64,000 nucleotides of DNA from Myroides guanonis (GCF_900114085.1 NZ_FORU01000002.1:248001-312000), one strand, 5' to 3'; positions 27,274 through 36,981 are shown, numbered from the stretch's first letter. Numbers and translations are program-made. Notes: generated by a model not told the origin, from the letters alone.

Positions 27274-28368
27274 TTAGGCTTTCTTTAAAGTACAGAAAAT
27301 AAACTGCAAATGCTTTTCAGCCTCTTTATCTTCTATAACATTTCTAGTATTTGAAAGAGTGCGGACATGTAAAATAGGCACATAAAAAGTATTTTCATCC
27401 ACCCAGAACATTTTATAACGTTCTGTTTCCCAAATAGTCCATTTCTCAATAGAAACATTTATACTTTCACCTAACTTCCCATTTTTCAAAGGAATCAACT
27501 GAACATTTGTCTCATCCATATACGGATCATATCCAATTGTCGCAAATCGTGTACCTTTAGGAGACAAGACAGGCATATCCAAGAAATTCCAATCGTTTTC
27601 TATTGAACAATCTTCTCTATCTATCATAATATAATTCCAAGCTTCATAGAGCCCAACATAGAAAACTTCTCTATTCAATTTCTCAAAGGTCCCTTTATAT
27701 TCATAACGACTATAATCATCTGATTCCGAAATATTATCTTCTAACAATCTTTCACAAGAATCAAATTCAAGCTTATACACTTTGTTCTCTTGTACAAATT
27801 TTAACGTATCAGCTTTAAAAGCCGAAACATGCTGTTTAGAAGCTTTTTCAAATTCCTTTTTACTCAACCACCCCATGTCAAACAAGGTTGATGGATGTGT
27901 GTTATAATCAGTATTAGTAGTACTGTATAGCTCGTTGTCTTCAACTTTAACGAATGGATTCTTAGAAGCTTTACCTTTTGGAACGAACACCTTCTCCCAA
28001 GCAGTACGATTAATTTCTTTTCCTTCTTCAACAACATCTCTGCTAATACGTTCTCTTACAACAAGCCAATCTCCAGAAATTTCAAGAACATCTAATTCAA
28101 TTCCTTTTCCGTATTTTCCTAACACCTTAGAATCTACACTCGGCCCCTGAAAATAAGGAACATCATCTTCAGAAACATAATACGTAGCAATCGGAGATTC
28201 CGCATCAAAATCGAGCAAAATTCCCCCTGGATTTAACTCCTTATACACTTCAACCTCTTCACCTACAATTGAAATGGGTTCTGATGACACAGTAGTAGCT
28301 TGGTCTTTACAACTACCAAAAAAGCCTATCGCAACAAGACAGACTAAGAAGACTTTGTACTTCTTCAT
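27274..28368 (-). CDS. lipoprotein with SH3-like segment, function unknown
   Basis: Starting at ATG 28368 the protein has 364 residues and a lipoprotein signal (MKKYKVFLVCLVAIGFFGSC). Residues about 55-105 (YYVSEDDVPYFQGPSVDSKVLGKYGKGIELDVLEISGDWLVVRE) look like a bacterial SH3 domain. The rest is beta-rich with no motif I recognise. An in-frame start at 28410 overlaps the upstream gene and lacks a signal sequence at the N-terminus. The gene follows the DUF1684 lipoprotein by 10 bp. Confidence 0.7.
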   Translation of the reverse strand: MKKYKVFLVCLVAIGFFGSCKDQATTVSSEPISIVGEEVEVYKELNPGGILLDFDAESPIATYYVSEDDVPYFQGPSVDSKVLGKYGKGIELDVLEISGDWLVVRERISRDVVEEGKEINRTAWEKVFVPKGKASKNPFVKVEDNELYSTTNTDYNTHPSTLFDMGWLSKKEFEKASKQHVSAFKADTLKFVQENKVYKLEFDSCERLLEDNISESDDYSRYEYKGTFEKLNREVFYVGLYEAWNYIMIDREDCSIENDWNFLDMPVLSPKGTRFATIGYDPYMDETNVQLIPLKNGKLGESINVSIEKWTIWETERYKMFWVDENTFYVPILHVRTLSNTRNVIEDKEAEKHLQFIFCTLKKA

Positions 28369-28378
28369 AACAATAAAT

Positions 28379-28984
28379 CTATTCGTATTTATAATCTTTA
28401 ACTCCAGCATGGATTTCAGTATTCAAGAAATTTTCCTCAGGAGGAATAGGGCAAGAATATTTTGGATTATAAACACAGTAAGGATTATAAGCCAAATTAA
28501 AGTTTAATATCACTTTATCTCCTTGCGGTATTTCCATATCAATATACCTTCCTCCTCCATAAGTAGAAACTCCTGAAGTCAGATCTGTAAACGGTATAAA
28601 TAAGTGATTTTTAAATTCGTCTTTTGATACTAATGCTAAATCTTGATATACATTTAATTTTAAATCTTTTCCATTCAAGAAGAAATGGATTTCACCGTAC
28701 TTTCTATAAGTAGGCTTTCTATCCGTAGTAGTTAACATCTTAAATGGAATCTCATCGGGTGTAACAACCAATTCTGCCTCAATAATAAAACGTTCGTTAA
28801 TTGGATACATTTCCAACCCTTTAAATTTTTTCAAAGCATCCGCGGGAAGTGGTGAGGTCGCCTTATTAGCAAATTCTTTATTCAACGATTTTTGAAAACG
28901 TTCTGTTTTTTCAACATCAGTAAGCGTTTGAGCACAAGCGACACTTAAAAACAAAAGCACTACAAGTGCTATATAGTTTCTCAT
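28379..28984 (-). CDS. DUF1684 domain exported protein
   Basis: A 201-residue protein with signal peptide (MRNYIALVVLLFLSVACAQ; the Cys17 could serve as lipid site). The DUF1684 hallmarks are visible: a first half with FKMLTTTDRKPTYRKYGEIHF and the C-terminal signature NLAYNPYCVYNPKYSCPIPP. The family is common in Bacteroidetes and has no settled function. It is co-directional with the SH3-like lipoprotein gene downstream. Confidence 0.85.
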   Translation of the reverse strand: MRNYIALVVLLFLSVACAQTLTDVEKTERFQKSLNKEFANKATSPLPADALKKFKGLEMYPINERFIIEAELVVTPDEIPFKMLTTTDRKPTYRKYGEIHFFLNGKDLKLNVYQDLALVSKDEFKNHLFIPFTDLTSGVSTYGGGRYIDMEIPQGDKVILNFNLAYNPYCVYNPKYSCPIPPEENFLNTEIHAGVKDYKYE

Positions 28985-29012
28985 TTCTATTCTTTTCGGT
29001 AAATATAAAGCA

Positions 29013-29042
29013 AAAAAGTTTGCCTATAAAAGCAAACTTTTT
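29013..29042. terminator. terminator downstream of dps
   Basis: An 11-bp perfect stem (AAAAAGTTTGC / GCAAACTTTTT) with an 8-nt loop, symmetrical and flanked by A and T runs. It stands about 70 bp beyond the dps stop and just ahead of the DUF1684 gene. Confidence 0.75.
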
Positions 29043-29113
29043 AAAATCATGTCCAACTATAAGTATATCTTTCGTTACTAACAAATTCAAGCAACCAGAT
29101 AACTATTCATCTC

Positions 29114-29584
29114 CTATTTAAGGTGAGCACGTAACATCCATGCTTGTTTTTCATGTCCTTGCATAATCGCAATTAAGAAATCTGCAGTTCCATTGTCATT
29201 AGCATCTTCAATCCATTCAATATTTTCACGTATGTGAATAATAATTGATTCATGGTCTGCTTTCAATTCTTTAATATAACTAGTGCTATCATTTTTACCT
29301 TCCTTAGCCTCAGTTAGACGAGTTAACTCCAAGAAGCTCTTCAAAGTACCAGGAGCATAATGTCCAATTTGACGAATCCTTTCAGCTATTTCATCAATAA
29401 CTCCCTCCAACTCTCCATATTGTTCTTCAAAAAACAAGTGCATTGCATGAAAATCACTCCCCTCAACATTCCAATGAGCGTTGCGTGTTTTCGTATATAA
29501 AATATGCTCATCTGCTAAAATCACAGACAAAAATTCAGCAATCCTTTGACGTGCCTCTTCTTTAATTCCAATTGATGTTTTCAT
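29114..29584 (-). CDS. dps: Dps family ferritin-like DNA protection protein
   Basis: A 156-residue cytoplasmic protein with the inter-subunit ferroxidase ligands at the right spacing: H37 in TRNAHWNV, H49 in FHAMHLF, and D64 and E68 in VIDEIAERI. The dodecameric Dps cage oxidises Fe(II) with hydrogen peroxide and stores the iron, protecting DNA in stationary phase and oxidative stress. The N-terminus is short, without the Lys-rich DNA-binding tail of E. coli Dps. The hairpin at 29013-29042 ends the transcript. Confidence 0.95.
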   Translation of the reverse strand: MKTSIGIKEEARQRIAEFLSVILADEHILYTKTRNAHWNVEGSDFHAMHLFFEEQYGELEGVIDEIAERIRQIGHYAPGTLKSFLELTRLTEAKEGKNDSTSYIKELKADHESIIIHIRENIEWIEDANDNGTADFLIAIMQGHEKQAWMLRAHLK

Positions 29585-29643
29585 AATGTGTGCTTTTTTT
29601 AATTCTCATAAAGATACGAATATCTCAATACAGTTCATAAAAA

Positions 29644-29664
29644 AACCCTACATAAAGTAGGGTT
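29644..29664 (-). terminator. terminator downstream of the LEA-like lipoprotein gene
   Basis: An 8-bp stem AACCCTAC / GTAGGGTT with 5-nt loop and a T7 run on the minus strand. Confidence 0.85.
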
Positions 29665-29680
29665 CTTAATTCTAATTTAA

Positions 29681-30175
29681 CTATTTCAACTTTGCTTTTT
29701 CTAAAGTTTCGTTGATGCCTTCTTTAGCATCTTTAGCCGCTCCTTTAGCTGCTTCTTTTACTTCTTTTCCTGCTTCTTTAACATCAGATTTCACATCTTC
29801 TAATTTCGAATCAGCTTCACTCTTTAACTCTTCTGCTTTTCGACTAGCTTCTGCTTTCACATCTTCATAGCTATCTTTTAACTCTGCCCCTGCATTTTGA
29901 GCATTCGTTCTAGCTGTCTCCCAAGCTGTTTTAGCCTCATCTGCTGCTTTTTGAGCTGCATTTCTAGCATTCTCATCTCCACTTGCTATTGCTTCATCTA
30001 ATTTCTTCTTAGCATCATGATACTTAACTTCAGCATCACTTGCCAATTGAGTAAGCTCTGCTTTAGCTTCTTCCATCATTTCTGTACCCTCTTCTACTGG
30101 TGCAGCTTTATCTTGCTTACAAGAAGTTGCGAATAACATTCCACAAGCAGCAACGGTTAACATTAATTTTCTCAT
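29681..30175 (-). CDS. LEA-like Ala/Lys/Glu-rich lipoprotein
   Basis: A 164-residue lipoprotein (lipobox ATSC, Cys19). Almost the whole mature chain consists of Ala, Lys, Glu and Asp with 11-residue-like periodicity (for example EELKSEADSKLEDVKSDVKE), as in group 3 LEA proteins and apolipoprotein-like amphipathic helices. No enzymatic motif. Such proteins protect membranes or proteins during drying or freezing, or act as envelope spacers; the role here is inferred from composition only. A -7 element (30201-30208) lies 20-30 bp upstream. Confidence 0.8.
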   Translation of the reverse strand: MRKLMLTVAACGMLFATSCKQDKAAPVEEGTEMMEEAKAELTQLASDAEVKYHDAKKKLDEAIASGDENARNAAQKAADEAKTAWETARTNAQNAGAELKDSYEDVKAEASRKAEELKSEADSKLEDVKSDVKEAGKEVKEAAKGAAKDAKEGINETLEKAKLK

Positions 30176-30200
30176 AGTATTTGTTTTTTAATTATACAAT

Positions 30201-30208
30201 CAAAATTA
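30201..30208 (-). promoter_or_regulatory. -7 promoter element for the LEA-like lipoprotein
   Basis: The minus strand reads TAATTTTG, a perfect TAnnTTTG; at the -33 distance GTG stands instead of TTG. Predicted leader about 20 nt. Confidence 0.5.
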
Positions 30209-30273
30209 CAAAAAAAGTAGTTAAAAACACAAAATATTGGTTTTTTAACAAAATTAACGCTTATTCTTTTTAA

Positions 30274-30957
30274 CTATCTATAATTCAAAGGTCCATAAGA
30301 TCTTATATATCTACTAATAACAGATTTTCTTTTAGAAACATAAGGTCCAGACTTCACTGGATTATATCTTCGTGGACTTGGCAAGATAGCAGCAATACCA
30401 GCTGCCTCATTCACAGTGAGTTTAGACGCATCCTTATGATACCAAAACTGGGAGGCTGCTTGAGCTCCATAGACCCCATCTCCCATCTCGATGCTATTCA
30501 AATAAACCTCCATAATACGCTCTTTTGACCATAAAAGCTCAATTAAAACTGTAAAATAAGCTTCTAGTCCTTTTCTTACATAACTCCTTCCTTGCCATAA
30601 GAATACGTTCTTTGCAGTTTGTTGAGAAATTGTGCTCCCTCCTTTTATACGTTTTCCTTTTTGATTATTCTCGTAAGCCTTCTTAATAGCAGTTAAATCA
30701 AATCCATTATGTGAAAGAAAATGACCATCCTCACTGACTATTACAGCCTTTTGAAGATTAGGATTTATCTTTTCTAACGACACCCAATCATGCTTCATCC
30801 TAACACTTTTCCCATCTATCAACATTTCTGCAGAACGAAAAAGCATCAAAGGAGTAACGGGTACAGGTACAAATTTGAACAACAATACAGAACCTATAGA
30901 CAGGATTAAAAAACCTAATAAGATTTTAAACAAAAAACGAAATAGCCTTCTAAACAT
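30274..30957 (-). CDS. mtgA: monofunctional biosynthetic peptidoglycan transglycosylase
   Basis: A 227-residue membrane-anchored GT51 enzyme with one N-terminal helix (about 8-28). The catalytic motif is VIVSEDGHFLSHNGFD, with the essential Glu; KGGSTISQQTAKNVFLW, the second Glu region (KERIMEVYLNSIEMGDGVYG) and AAILPSPRRYNP follow. It polymerises lipid II into glycan chains. It has no transpeptidase domain, as is normal for MtgA. Confidence 0.95.
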   Translation of the reverse strand: MFRRLFRFLFKILLGFLILSIGSVLLFKFVPVPVTPLMLFRSAEMLIDGKSVRMKHDWVSLEKINPNLQKAVIVSEDGHFLSHNGFDLTAIKKAYENNQKGKRIKGGSTISQQTAKNVFLWQGRSYVRKGLEAYFTVLIELLWSKERIMEVYLNSIEMGDGVYGAQAASQFWYHKDASKLTVNEAAGIAAILPSPRRYNPVKSGPYVSKRKSVISRYIRSYGPLNYR

Positions 30958-31002
30958 AGTAAGATTTTAAAAGCGAAAATACTAAAAAACCTTTTAGAAA
31001 AT

Positions 31003-31034
31003 AAAAAAGGCGGTTGAACATTACAACCGCCTTT
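31003..31034 (-). terminator. terminator downstream of the symporter-DedA operon
   Basis: An 11-bp perfect stem (AAAGGCGGTTG / CAACCGCCTTT) with 7-nt loop and a T6 run on the minus strand. Confidence 0.88.
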
Positions 31035-31039
31035 AATTT

Positions 31040-31720
31040 TTAATCCTCTTGTTTCTTTCGCTTCATCAACTTTAACACAATCGGTAAAGTTGTTACCGCT
31101 ACTAAGAACAATATAATGTATTCAATATAGTCCTTCAAATCTACACCAAAACTCTCTAACAAATATACTTGTAAGTAGTGTCCTGCAAAAATTAATGTAG
31201 TTGCCCACAAAAAAGAACTAACAATATTATAGAACATAAATCTTTTAAATTCCATGTGAACAATACCTGCAATAATAGGTGCAAACGTTCTTACAACTGG
31301 TAAAAAACGCGCAAATATAATAGCACGTCCTCCATGTCTTTCAAAAAACACTTTAGACTCGTATAAATACTTTTTCTTAAATATAAAATTATCCTTTTTA
31401 TTATAGAGATAATTACCACTTTTGGCGCCAAACCAATAACCAAATAAGTTCCCTAGTATTCCTGCTAAAGCTACAAAAGTCGCTAGTAGTGCTACATTTA
31501 CAAAATCACTTTCAATTGTAAAAAGTTCTTTCATCAAGGCTGTACTGTAAATACCAGAAAGAAATAACAAACTGTCACCCGGTAAGAAAAAACCTGCAAA
31601 TAAACCTGTCTCTGCAAATACAATAAATAATACTACATAGATTCCTATGTGATGACCAGCAATTTCTAAGTTAATATAGAATTCTGGGTTAATCAGTTGG
31701 GAAATGTGAAACTCTTCCAT
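31040..31720 (-). CDS. DedA family (VTT domain) membrane protein
   Basis: A 226-residue inner-membrane protein with the DedA hallmarks: FAETGLFAGFFLPGDSLLF, GNLFGYWFGAKSG, then FFERHGGRAIIFARFLPVVRTFAPIIAG. DedA proteins are lipid flippases or scramblases, some returning undecaprenyl phosphate or phosphatidylethanolamine to the cytoplasmic face. Its ATG shares one base with the stop of the upstream symporter gene (TAATG), so translation is coupled. Confidence 0.93.
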   Translation of the reverse strand: MEEFHISQLINPEFYINLEIAGHHIGIYVVLFIVFAETGLFAGFFLPGDSLLFLSGIYSTALMKELFTIESDFVNVALLATFVALAGILGNLFGYWFGAKSGNYLYNKKDNFIFKKKYLYESKVFFERHGGRAIIFARFLPVVRTFAPIIAGIVHMEFKRFMFYNIVSSFLWATTLIFAGHYLQVYLLESFGVDLKDYIEYIILFLVAVTTLPIVLKLMKRKKQED

Positions 31721-32979
31721 TATGAATTTTGTTGTGAAATATTTGTGTTCTCGTTAGTAGACTCCCATTTATCTATAGAAGCCGTTGATAAAGCGTTACC
31801 TAAAACATTAGTAACACTTCTACCCATATCACAGAAATGATCAATAGGTAATATTAGTGCGATTCCCTCTGGAGGTATTCCAAACATACTACATGTTGCA
31901 ACAACTACAATTAAGGAAGCTCTCGGCACACCTGCCACACCCTTACTTGTAAGCATTAATACCAATAACATAGTTAATTGCTTTTCAATAGGCATATCTA
32001 TACCATAAACCTGAGCAATGAACAAACTAGCAAAGGTCATATACATCATACTTCCGTCTAGGTTGAAAGAATATCCCAATGGTAAGGTGAAAGAAACAAT
32101 TTTTGGTTGACAACCAAATTTCTCCAATTCCTCAACAAGCTTTGGAAAAACGGCCTCACTACTCGTCGTTGAAAAAGCAATCAATAGCGGTGCTTTAATA
32201 CGCTGCAATAACACCCAAAGTCTTTTTCCTAAAATAATATATCCTACTATTAGCAATAAAGCCCACAATACGATAAGACCTACCAGGAAAGCTAACAAGT
32301 AATGCGCATATAAAGAAAAAATTTGAAAACCATATGTAGCTACAGAAGCCGCTATAGCACCTAATACCCCTAAAGGAGCTGTCCACATTACATATCCAAC
32401 CATCTTCAAAACCACAGTAGAAATACGCTCAAACAATTGCACTAAAGACTCCCCTTGTTTACCGATGCTAGCAAGTGCTACACCAAAGAAAATAGAAAAG
32501 ACTACAATTTGTAAAATTTCATTATGAGCAAACGCTTCAAATATACTCTTCGGAACAATATGACTCACAAACATTTCTAAAGAAAACTCAGAAGTCTGCT
32601 CCAATAATTTTGTAGCGTTCCCTTCATGCTCAGCTAGGTTTATATCTGTTTTAGTTCCAGGAGAAAACCAGTTAACTAAAAACATACCTATTAACAACGA
32701 AGATAATGATGCTGTAATAAACCAGCCCATAGCTTTTGCGCCAATACGCCCCACCATTTTCATATCTCCCATCTTGGCAATTCCTGCAACTAGTGTACAG
32801 AAAACCAACGGAGCTATAATCATTTGAACCAGTCTAATAAAAACAGTTCCTAGTAAATTAATGTTCTTTGAAAACGATTCAATTTTAGAAGGATATTGAT
32901 AATGAACTAAAGCACCCAATACCACCCCTAGAATTAAAGCAAGGAGTATCGCGATAAATAATTTATTATTGCTTTTCAC
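31720..32979 (-). CDS. dicarboxylate/amino acid:cation symporter (DAACS family)
   Basis: A 419-residue inner-membrane protein of the GltP/DctA family. The serine-rich hairpin AFSTTSSEAVFPKLVEELEKFG, the TM7 motif YSFNLDGSMMYMTFA and the late SKGVAGVPRASLIVV loop and IDHFCDMGRSVTNVLGNALST are clear. These proteins take up glutamate, aspartate or C4-dicarboxylates with H+ or Na+; the substrate is not decidable from sequence. It is translationally coupled to the DedA gene. Confidence 0.92.
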   Translation of the reverse strand: MKSNNKLFIAILLALILGVVLGALVHYQYPSKIESFSKNINLLGTVFIRLVQMIIAPLVFCTLVAGIAKMGDMKMVGRIGAKAMGWFITASLSSLLIGMFLVNWFSPGTKTDINLAEHEGNATKLLEQTSEFSLEMFVSHIVPKSIFEAFAHNEILQIVVFSIFFGVALASIGKQGESLVQLFERISTVVLKMVGYVMWTAPLGVLGAIAASVATYGFQIFSLYAHYLLAFLVGLIVLWALLLIVGYIILGKRLWVLLQRIKAPLLIAFSTTSSEAVFPKLVEELEKFGCQPKIVSFTLPLGYSFNLDGSMMYMTFASLFIAQVYGIDMPIEKQLTMLLVLMLTSKGVAGVPRASLIVVVATCSMFGIPPEGIALILPIDHFCDMGRSVTNVLGNALSTASIDKWESTNENTNISQQNS

Positions 32980-33154
32980 AATACATATTTTTTTGTGGCG
33001 TGAAAATAAGATAATTTTTAAACTAAAAATGCTTTTTAATTAAAAAATAACATTCTTCAATAAGTATACAATCATTGCTTAGAGGAATCAAACTAACCTT
33101 TTCATGCTTTTAATAAAAAAGCCTAAATTTACGGATTAAACAAATTAATCGATT

Positions 33155-35056
33155 ATGAAGAAACTTTTTCTATTTACTTTAGGGTTGGCTACTTCCATCA
33201 CATTCGCACAAGATGTAATGACCAAAGAGTTATTGTGGGAATTGGGCAGAGTATCTCCTATAGGTATTTCTAAAGATGGTAAAAATCTGATTTACCGAGT
33301 GGGTCACGCCGATATGAAAAGTGACAAAATCAATTCTAAAACATACCAAATTCCTTTAGAAGGAGGCACACCTAAAGAAATTTCTGATTTCAAAGATTTG
33401 GTAACCAATAAAAACATATCACCAGATGGAAAAAATATTCTATTTGATGAAGCAGTGAAAATCAACAACCAAAGAGGAAAAGACATATATCCAGTAGCCT
33501 CACAATCTGACTCGTATGTATTTAACGGTTTAGATTATAGACATTGGGACACTTGGAATGACGGAACACACAATCATGTTTTTGTTGCTCCAATCACACA
33601 GAAAGACTCTAAAACCGATATTATGGTTGGTGAACCTTATGATTCTCCACAAAAACCATTCGGTGGGGATGAAGATTATATCTGGACACCTGATTCGAAA
33701 AGTGTGATATACGTTTCTAAAAAGAAAGTGGGGACTGAGTATGCTTTAAGCACTAATACAGACTTATACCAGTACGATTTAGATACAAAACAAACTAAAA
33801 ACCTTACATCAAACAATCCGGGCTACGACACAAATCCTACGTTCTCTCCTCAAGGTCATTTAACATGGCTACAGATGAAACGCGATGGTTATGAAGCAGA
33901 CAAAAACGACCTTATCGTTCGTTTCAATGGAGTTGACATGAACCTTACCGCACAATGGGATGGTACTGTTGGAGATTATAAATGGAGTGTTGATGGTAAA
34001 AAAATATATTTTACAGCACCAGTAGATGGAACTATTCAATTATTTGAAGTAAACTTCCCTGGAAAAACGCGTATCGCTATTCAAGTTCGTCAAATAACTG
34101 ATGGTAACTTTGATGTAACAAGTATCGTAGGAATTAAAGATAACAAAGCAATCGTTACTCGTACAGACTTCAATCATGCTACTGAAATCTTCAGTTATGA
34201 TCTTAAAAAATCGAATTGGAATCAAATCACAAAAGTTAATGACGCCTTATATTCCAAAGTTTCTATGAGTAAAAGCGAAAAACGCTATATTACTACAGAA
34301 GATGGTCAAAAAATGTTAGTTTGGGTAGTTTATCCACCAAACTTTGACCCGAACAAAAAATATCCTACCTTATTATATTGTCAAGGAGGACCACAATCAG
34401 CACTTACACAATTCTATTCGTTCCGTTGGAACTTTCAATTAATGGCTGCCGAAGGATATATCATTGTTGCTCCAAACCGTCGCGGTATGCCAGGTCATGG
34501 AGTAGCTTGGAATGAAGCAATCAGTAAAGATTGGGCAGGAAAACCAATGCAAGACTATTTAAATGCTATAGATGAATTAGCGAAAGAACCATTTGTAGAT
34601 GAGGATAGACTTGGAGCTGTTGGAGCTAGTTATGGTGGGTACTCAGTGTATTACCTAGCTGGTATTCACGAAAACCGTTTTAAAACGTTCATTTCTCACT
34701 GTGGTGTTTTCAACTTAGAGAGTATGTATGGTACAACTGAAGAAGTGTTTTTCCCAAACTGGGACACAGGTGGAGCTTATTGGGACACAAACAATGCAGA
34801 TGCGCAAAAAGCAATGCGCGAATTCAACCCAATCAACAACGTTGCCAAATGGAATACGCCAATACTAGTAATTCATGGTGGTCTAGACTACCGAGTTCCT
34901 ATTGGACAAGGACAAGAAGCATTCCAAGCCGCACAATTATTAGGCATTAAAAGTAGATTTGTATATTTTCCAGACGAAAACCACTGGGTTACAAAACCGC
35001 AAAATGCACAAGTATGGCAAGGAGAATTCTTCCGTTGGTTAAAAGAAACACTATAA
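33155..35056 (+). CDS. S9 family dipeptidyl/acylaminoacyl peptidase, exported
   Basis: A 633-residue protein with signal peptide (MKKLFLFTLGLATSITFAQ), an N-terminal beta-propeller (about 40-370) and a C-terminal alpha/beta-hydrolase. The triad is visible: nucleophile Ser in GASYGGYS, Asp in IHGGLDYRVP and His in PDENHWV. It likely trims dipeptides or acylated residues from peptides in the periplasm. A TAAATTTA sequence at 33124-33131 is a possible -7 element. The gene ends in a bidirectional terminator. Confidence 0.93.
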   Translation: MKKLFLFTLGLATSITFAQDVMTKELLWELGRVSPIGISKDGKNLIYRVGHADMKSDKINSKTYQIPLEGGTPKEISDFKDLVTNKNISPDGKNILFDEAVKINNQRGKDIYPVASQSDSYVFNGLDYRHWDTWNDGTHNHVFVAPITQKDSKTDIMVGEPYDSPQKPFGGDEDYIWTPDSKSVIYVSKKKVGTEYALSTNTDLYQYDLDTKQTKNLTSNNPGYDTNPTFSPQGHLTWLQMKRDGYEADKNDLIVRFNGVDMNLTAQWDGTVGDYKWSVDGKKIYFTAPVDGTIQLFEVNFPGKTRIAIQVRQITDGNFDVTSIVGIKDNKAIVTRTDFNHATEIFSYDLKKSNWNQITKVNDALYSKVSMSKSEKRYITTEDGQKMLVWVVYPPNFDPNKKYPTLLYCQGGPQSALTQFYSFRWNFQLMAAEGYIIVAPNRRGMPGHGVAWNEAISKDWAGKPMQDYLNAIDELAKEPFVDEDRLGAVGASYGGYSVYYLAGIHENRFKTFISHCGVFNLESMYGTTEEVFFPNWDTGGAYWDTNNADAQKAMREFNPINNVAKWNTPILVIHGGLDYRVPIGQGQEAFQAAQLLGIKSRFVYFPDENHWVTKPQNAQVWQGEFFRWLKETL

Positions 35057-35079
35057 TTACCACAATTATAGTAGAAATA

Positions 35080-35110
35080 AAAAAGACTATCCAATATGGA
35101 TAGTCTTTTT
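35080..35110. terminator. bidirectional terminator between the S9 peptidase and AarF genes
   Basis: A 13-bp perfect stem (35080-35092 with 35098-35110, loop AATAT) with A5 and T5 arms; its last base is the final base of the converging aarF stop codon. Confidence 0.92.
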
Positions 35111-36759
35111 TATTTTACCTTTTTGAAGAAAGATAATAAAGCAACAACAGTTAGTACTGCTGACACTAAACCCCCTAACATACCTAATATTGAAAAATTA
35201 AAAAGCTTAGGTGGTTTATCTGCCATAATCAAAACAGAAGAAGCTATATACAATCCACCAATCAGCAATGCAAATGCAATTCTATTCAATGCATTTGCTA
35301 TTTCCCTATTCGAATGGGTTAATGCCTTATCTTCTTGTTGAATCTTTAATTTTCCATTTCTTAACTGACTGAGTATCTCATTCATGTTTTCTGGAATATC
35401 AATCATCCTATCCTGCATCGTTCTTATCGATTTTGTAATTTTCTCAAAAACATAAGTAGGACTCAACCTTCTAATAACTATTTTCTGAATATAAGGACGA
35501 ATGCTTTCCACTATATTCATTTTCGGGTCTAATCCTCTTCCTATACCTTCGATTAACACCACACCTCGAATCAATAGATAAACATACTCTGGCATAACAA
35601 CATCATTCTTATTTAGAACACTAGAAAATCGCTTTAAAACCATTTTTATATCTATATCAGCTAGAGATTCATTATTGAGCAATTCAAAGATTTCCAACAA
35701 ATCACGTTCCAATTGCACTTCACTTCTTATATCAACTTCTATAGCAATCTTTTTAATAGCCCTTATTACTCGTTTCGCATCCTTTGCGATAAAATTCATT
35801 ACAAAATCTTCTAATACCTCTTGGTCTCTAGTCAACAATTTGCCCATTGACCCAAAATCAATAAAACAAATAGTCCCATCAGACAATACAAATATATTAC
35901 CTGGATGAGGATCAGCATGAAAAAAACCGTGTTCCAATACCTGCATCAAATATAAATCCAATCCATTCTTAGCAACTTCAACAGTATTCAAGCCTTCTGC
36001 AATCAATGCTTCCTTATTCGAAATTTTGATTCCCTCTACATATTCCATGCATAGTATTTTGTCTGACGAAAACTCACTAAAAGCTTTTAAGGTATGTATA
36101 GAAGAAACCCCTTCAAAATTACGCGCGAACTGGTTTATGTTCTGTTGTTCATTCTTTAAAGAAAGTTCTTCTAGTATCGTTTTTTCAAAACTCGCCACCA
36201 CTTGTCTAATGTGAAGCTTTTTAAACATCTTGTTATTAGCTTCTAACATTTTAGCAATATCCTTCATCAATAATAAATCTGCTACGACTTTCTCGTCGAT
36301 TCCAGGTCTTTTAACCTTCAAAATAACAGGTGTATTATCAATTAAAGTAGCGCGATATACTTGAGAAATAGAAGCAGAAGCAAAAGGAGTTGTTTCTATA
36401 CTTTGAAAACACTCCTCAGGAACAATTCCCAGCTCGTCAAGAAAGGTTTGACGTAAATCCAAATCAACAGGCTCTACGTTGTCTTGTAACTTCTTTAATT
36501 CGACAATTAATGCCATTGGCAATAAATCCTCCCTATTACTAAGAGTCTGCCCGAGTTTAATAAATGTAGTTCCCAACTCTTCAATAGCAATTCTAATACG
36601 CTCATAAACCTGTGCATTCTCATAAACAACCTCATCAGGTACCTCAATTTCCTTTGGTTTTTTCAAGTTTGCCTGTATGAGAATCTCTTGAAACCCATAC
36701 TTAGTAAGTATAGCAAGCAACTCTGCAGTCCTAAACAATTTTCTTTTATGATTATTCAT
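35110..36759 (-). CDS. AarF/ABC1/UbiB family atypical kinase
   Basis: The 549-residue protein starts at ATG 36759 (MNNHKRKLFRTAELLAIL). The UbiB signatures are KLGQTLSNREDLLP (the KxGQ motif), the Ala-rich loop FASASISQVYRA, the VAIK-like VILKVKRPG and HADPHPGNIFVLSDGTICFIDFGSMG (catalytic Asp and DFG). Two membrane helices close the protein (about 495-545). UbiB-type ATPases support quinone (here presumably menaquinone) biosynthesis or lipid transport. An in-frame start at 36798 adds 13 residues without family match. Confidence 0.92.
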   Translation of the reverse strand: MNNHKRKLFRTAELLAILTKYGFQEILIQANLKKPKEIEVPDEVVYENAQVYERIRIAIEELGTTFIKLGQTLSNREDLLPMALIVELKKLQDNVEPVDLDLRQTFLDELGIVPEECFQSIETTPFASASISQVYRATLIDNTPVILKVKRPGIDEKVVADLLLMKDIAKMLEANNKMFKKLHIRQVVASFEKTILEELSLKNEQQNINQFARNFEGVSSIHTLKAFSEFSSDKILCMEYVEGIKISNKEALIAEGLNTVEVAKNGLDLYLMQVLEHGFFHADPHPGNIFVLSDGTICFIDFGSMGKLLTRDQEVLEDFVMNFIAKDAKRVIRAIKKIAIEVDIRSEVQLERDLLEIFELLNNESLADIDIKMVLKRFSSVLNKNDVVMPEYVYLLIRGVVLIEGIGRGLDPKMNIVESIRPYIQKIVIRRLSPTYVFEKITKSIRTMQDRMIDIPENMNEILSQLRNGKLKIQQEDKALTHSNREIANALNRIAFALLIGGLYIASSVLIMADKPPKLFNFSILGMLGGLVSAVLTVVALLSFFKKVK

Positions 36760-36931
36760 CAGCTCTTTTCTTATAAAAATAACCAAAAAAGACAGCAAAG
36801 AAGTCCCTTATTAATAATTTATTAAACAGATAAAAAGCCATCTATGAATCATAAGTTCTATTCATCATTCTAAAAAATGAATTACATTTTCACACACACT
36901 AATTTAAAAGTTTAAAAAAGTGTAGTTTGCT

Positions 36932-36961
36932 TTGGTCTATTGGTCCACTTTTTTACCTTTA
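36932..36961 (+). promoter_or_regulatory. complete promoter for the C1 peptidase gene
   Basis: TTG (36932-36934), exactly 19 bp, then TACCTTTA (36954-36961), which deviates from TAnnTTTG in the last base only. It overlaps an in-frame TTG codon at 36940, so the start is ATG 36982. Confidence 0.7.
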
Positions 36962-36981
36962 CGACCACAACAATTTACACT

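Noticed and set aside
35096..35341. Short plus-strand frame after the S9 peptidase
   Set aside because: Antisense to the C-terminus of the AarF kinase and begins inside the terminator.
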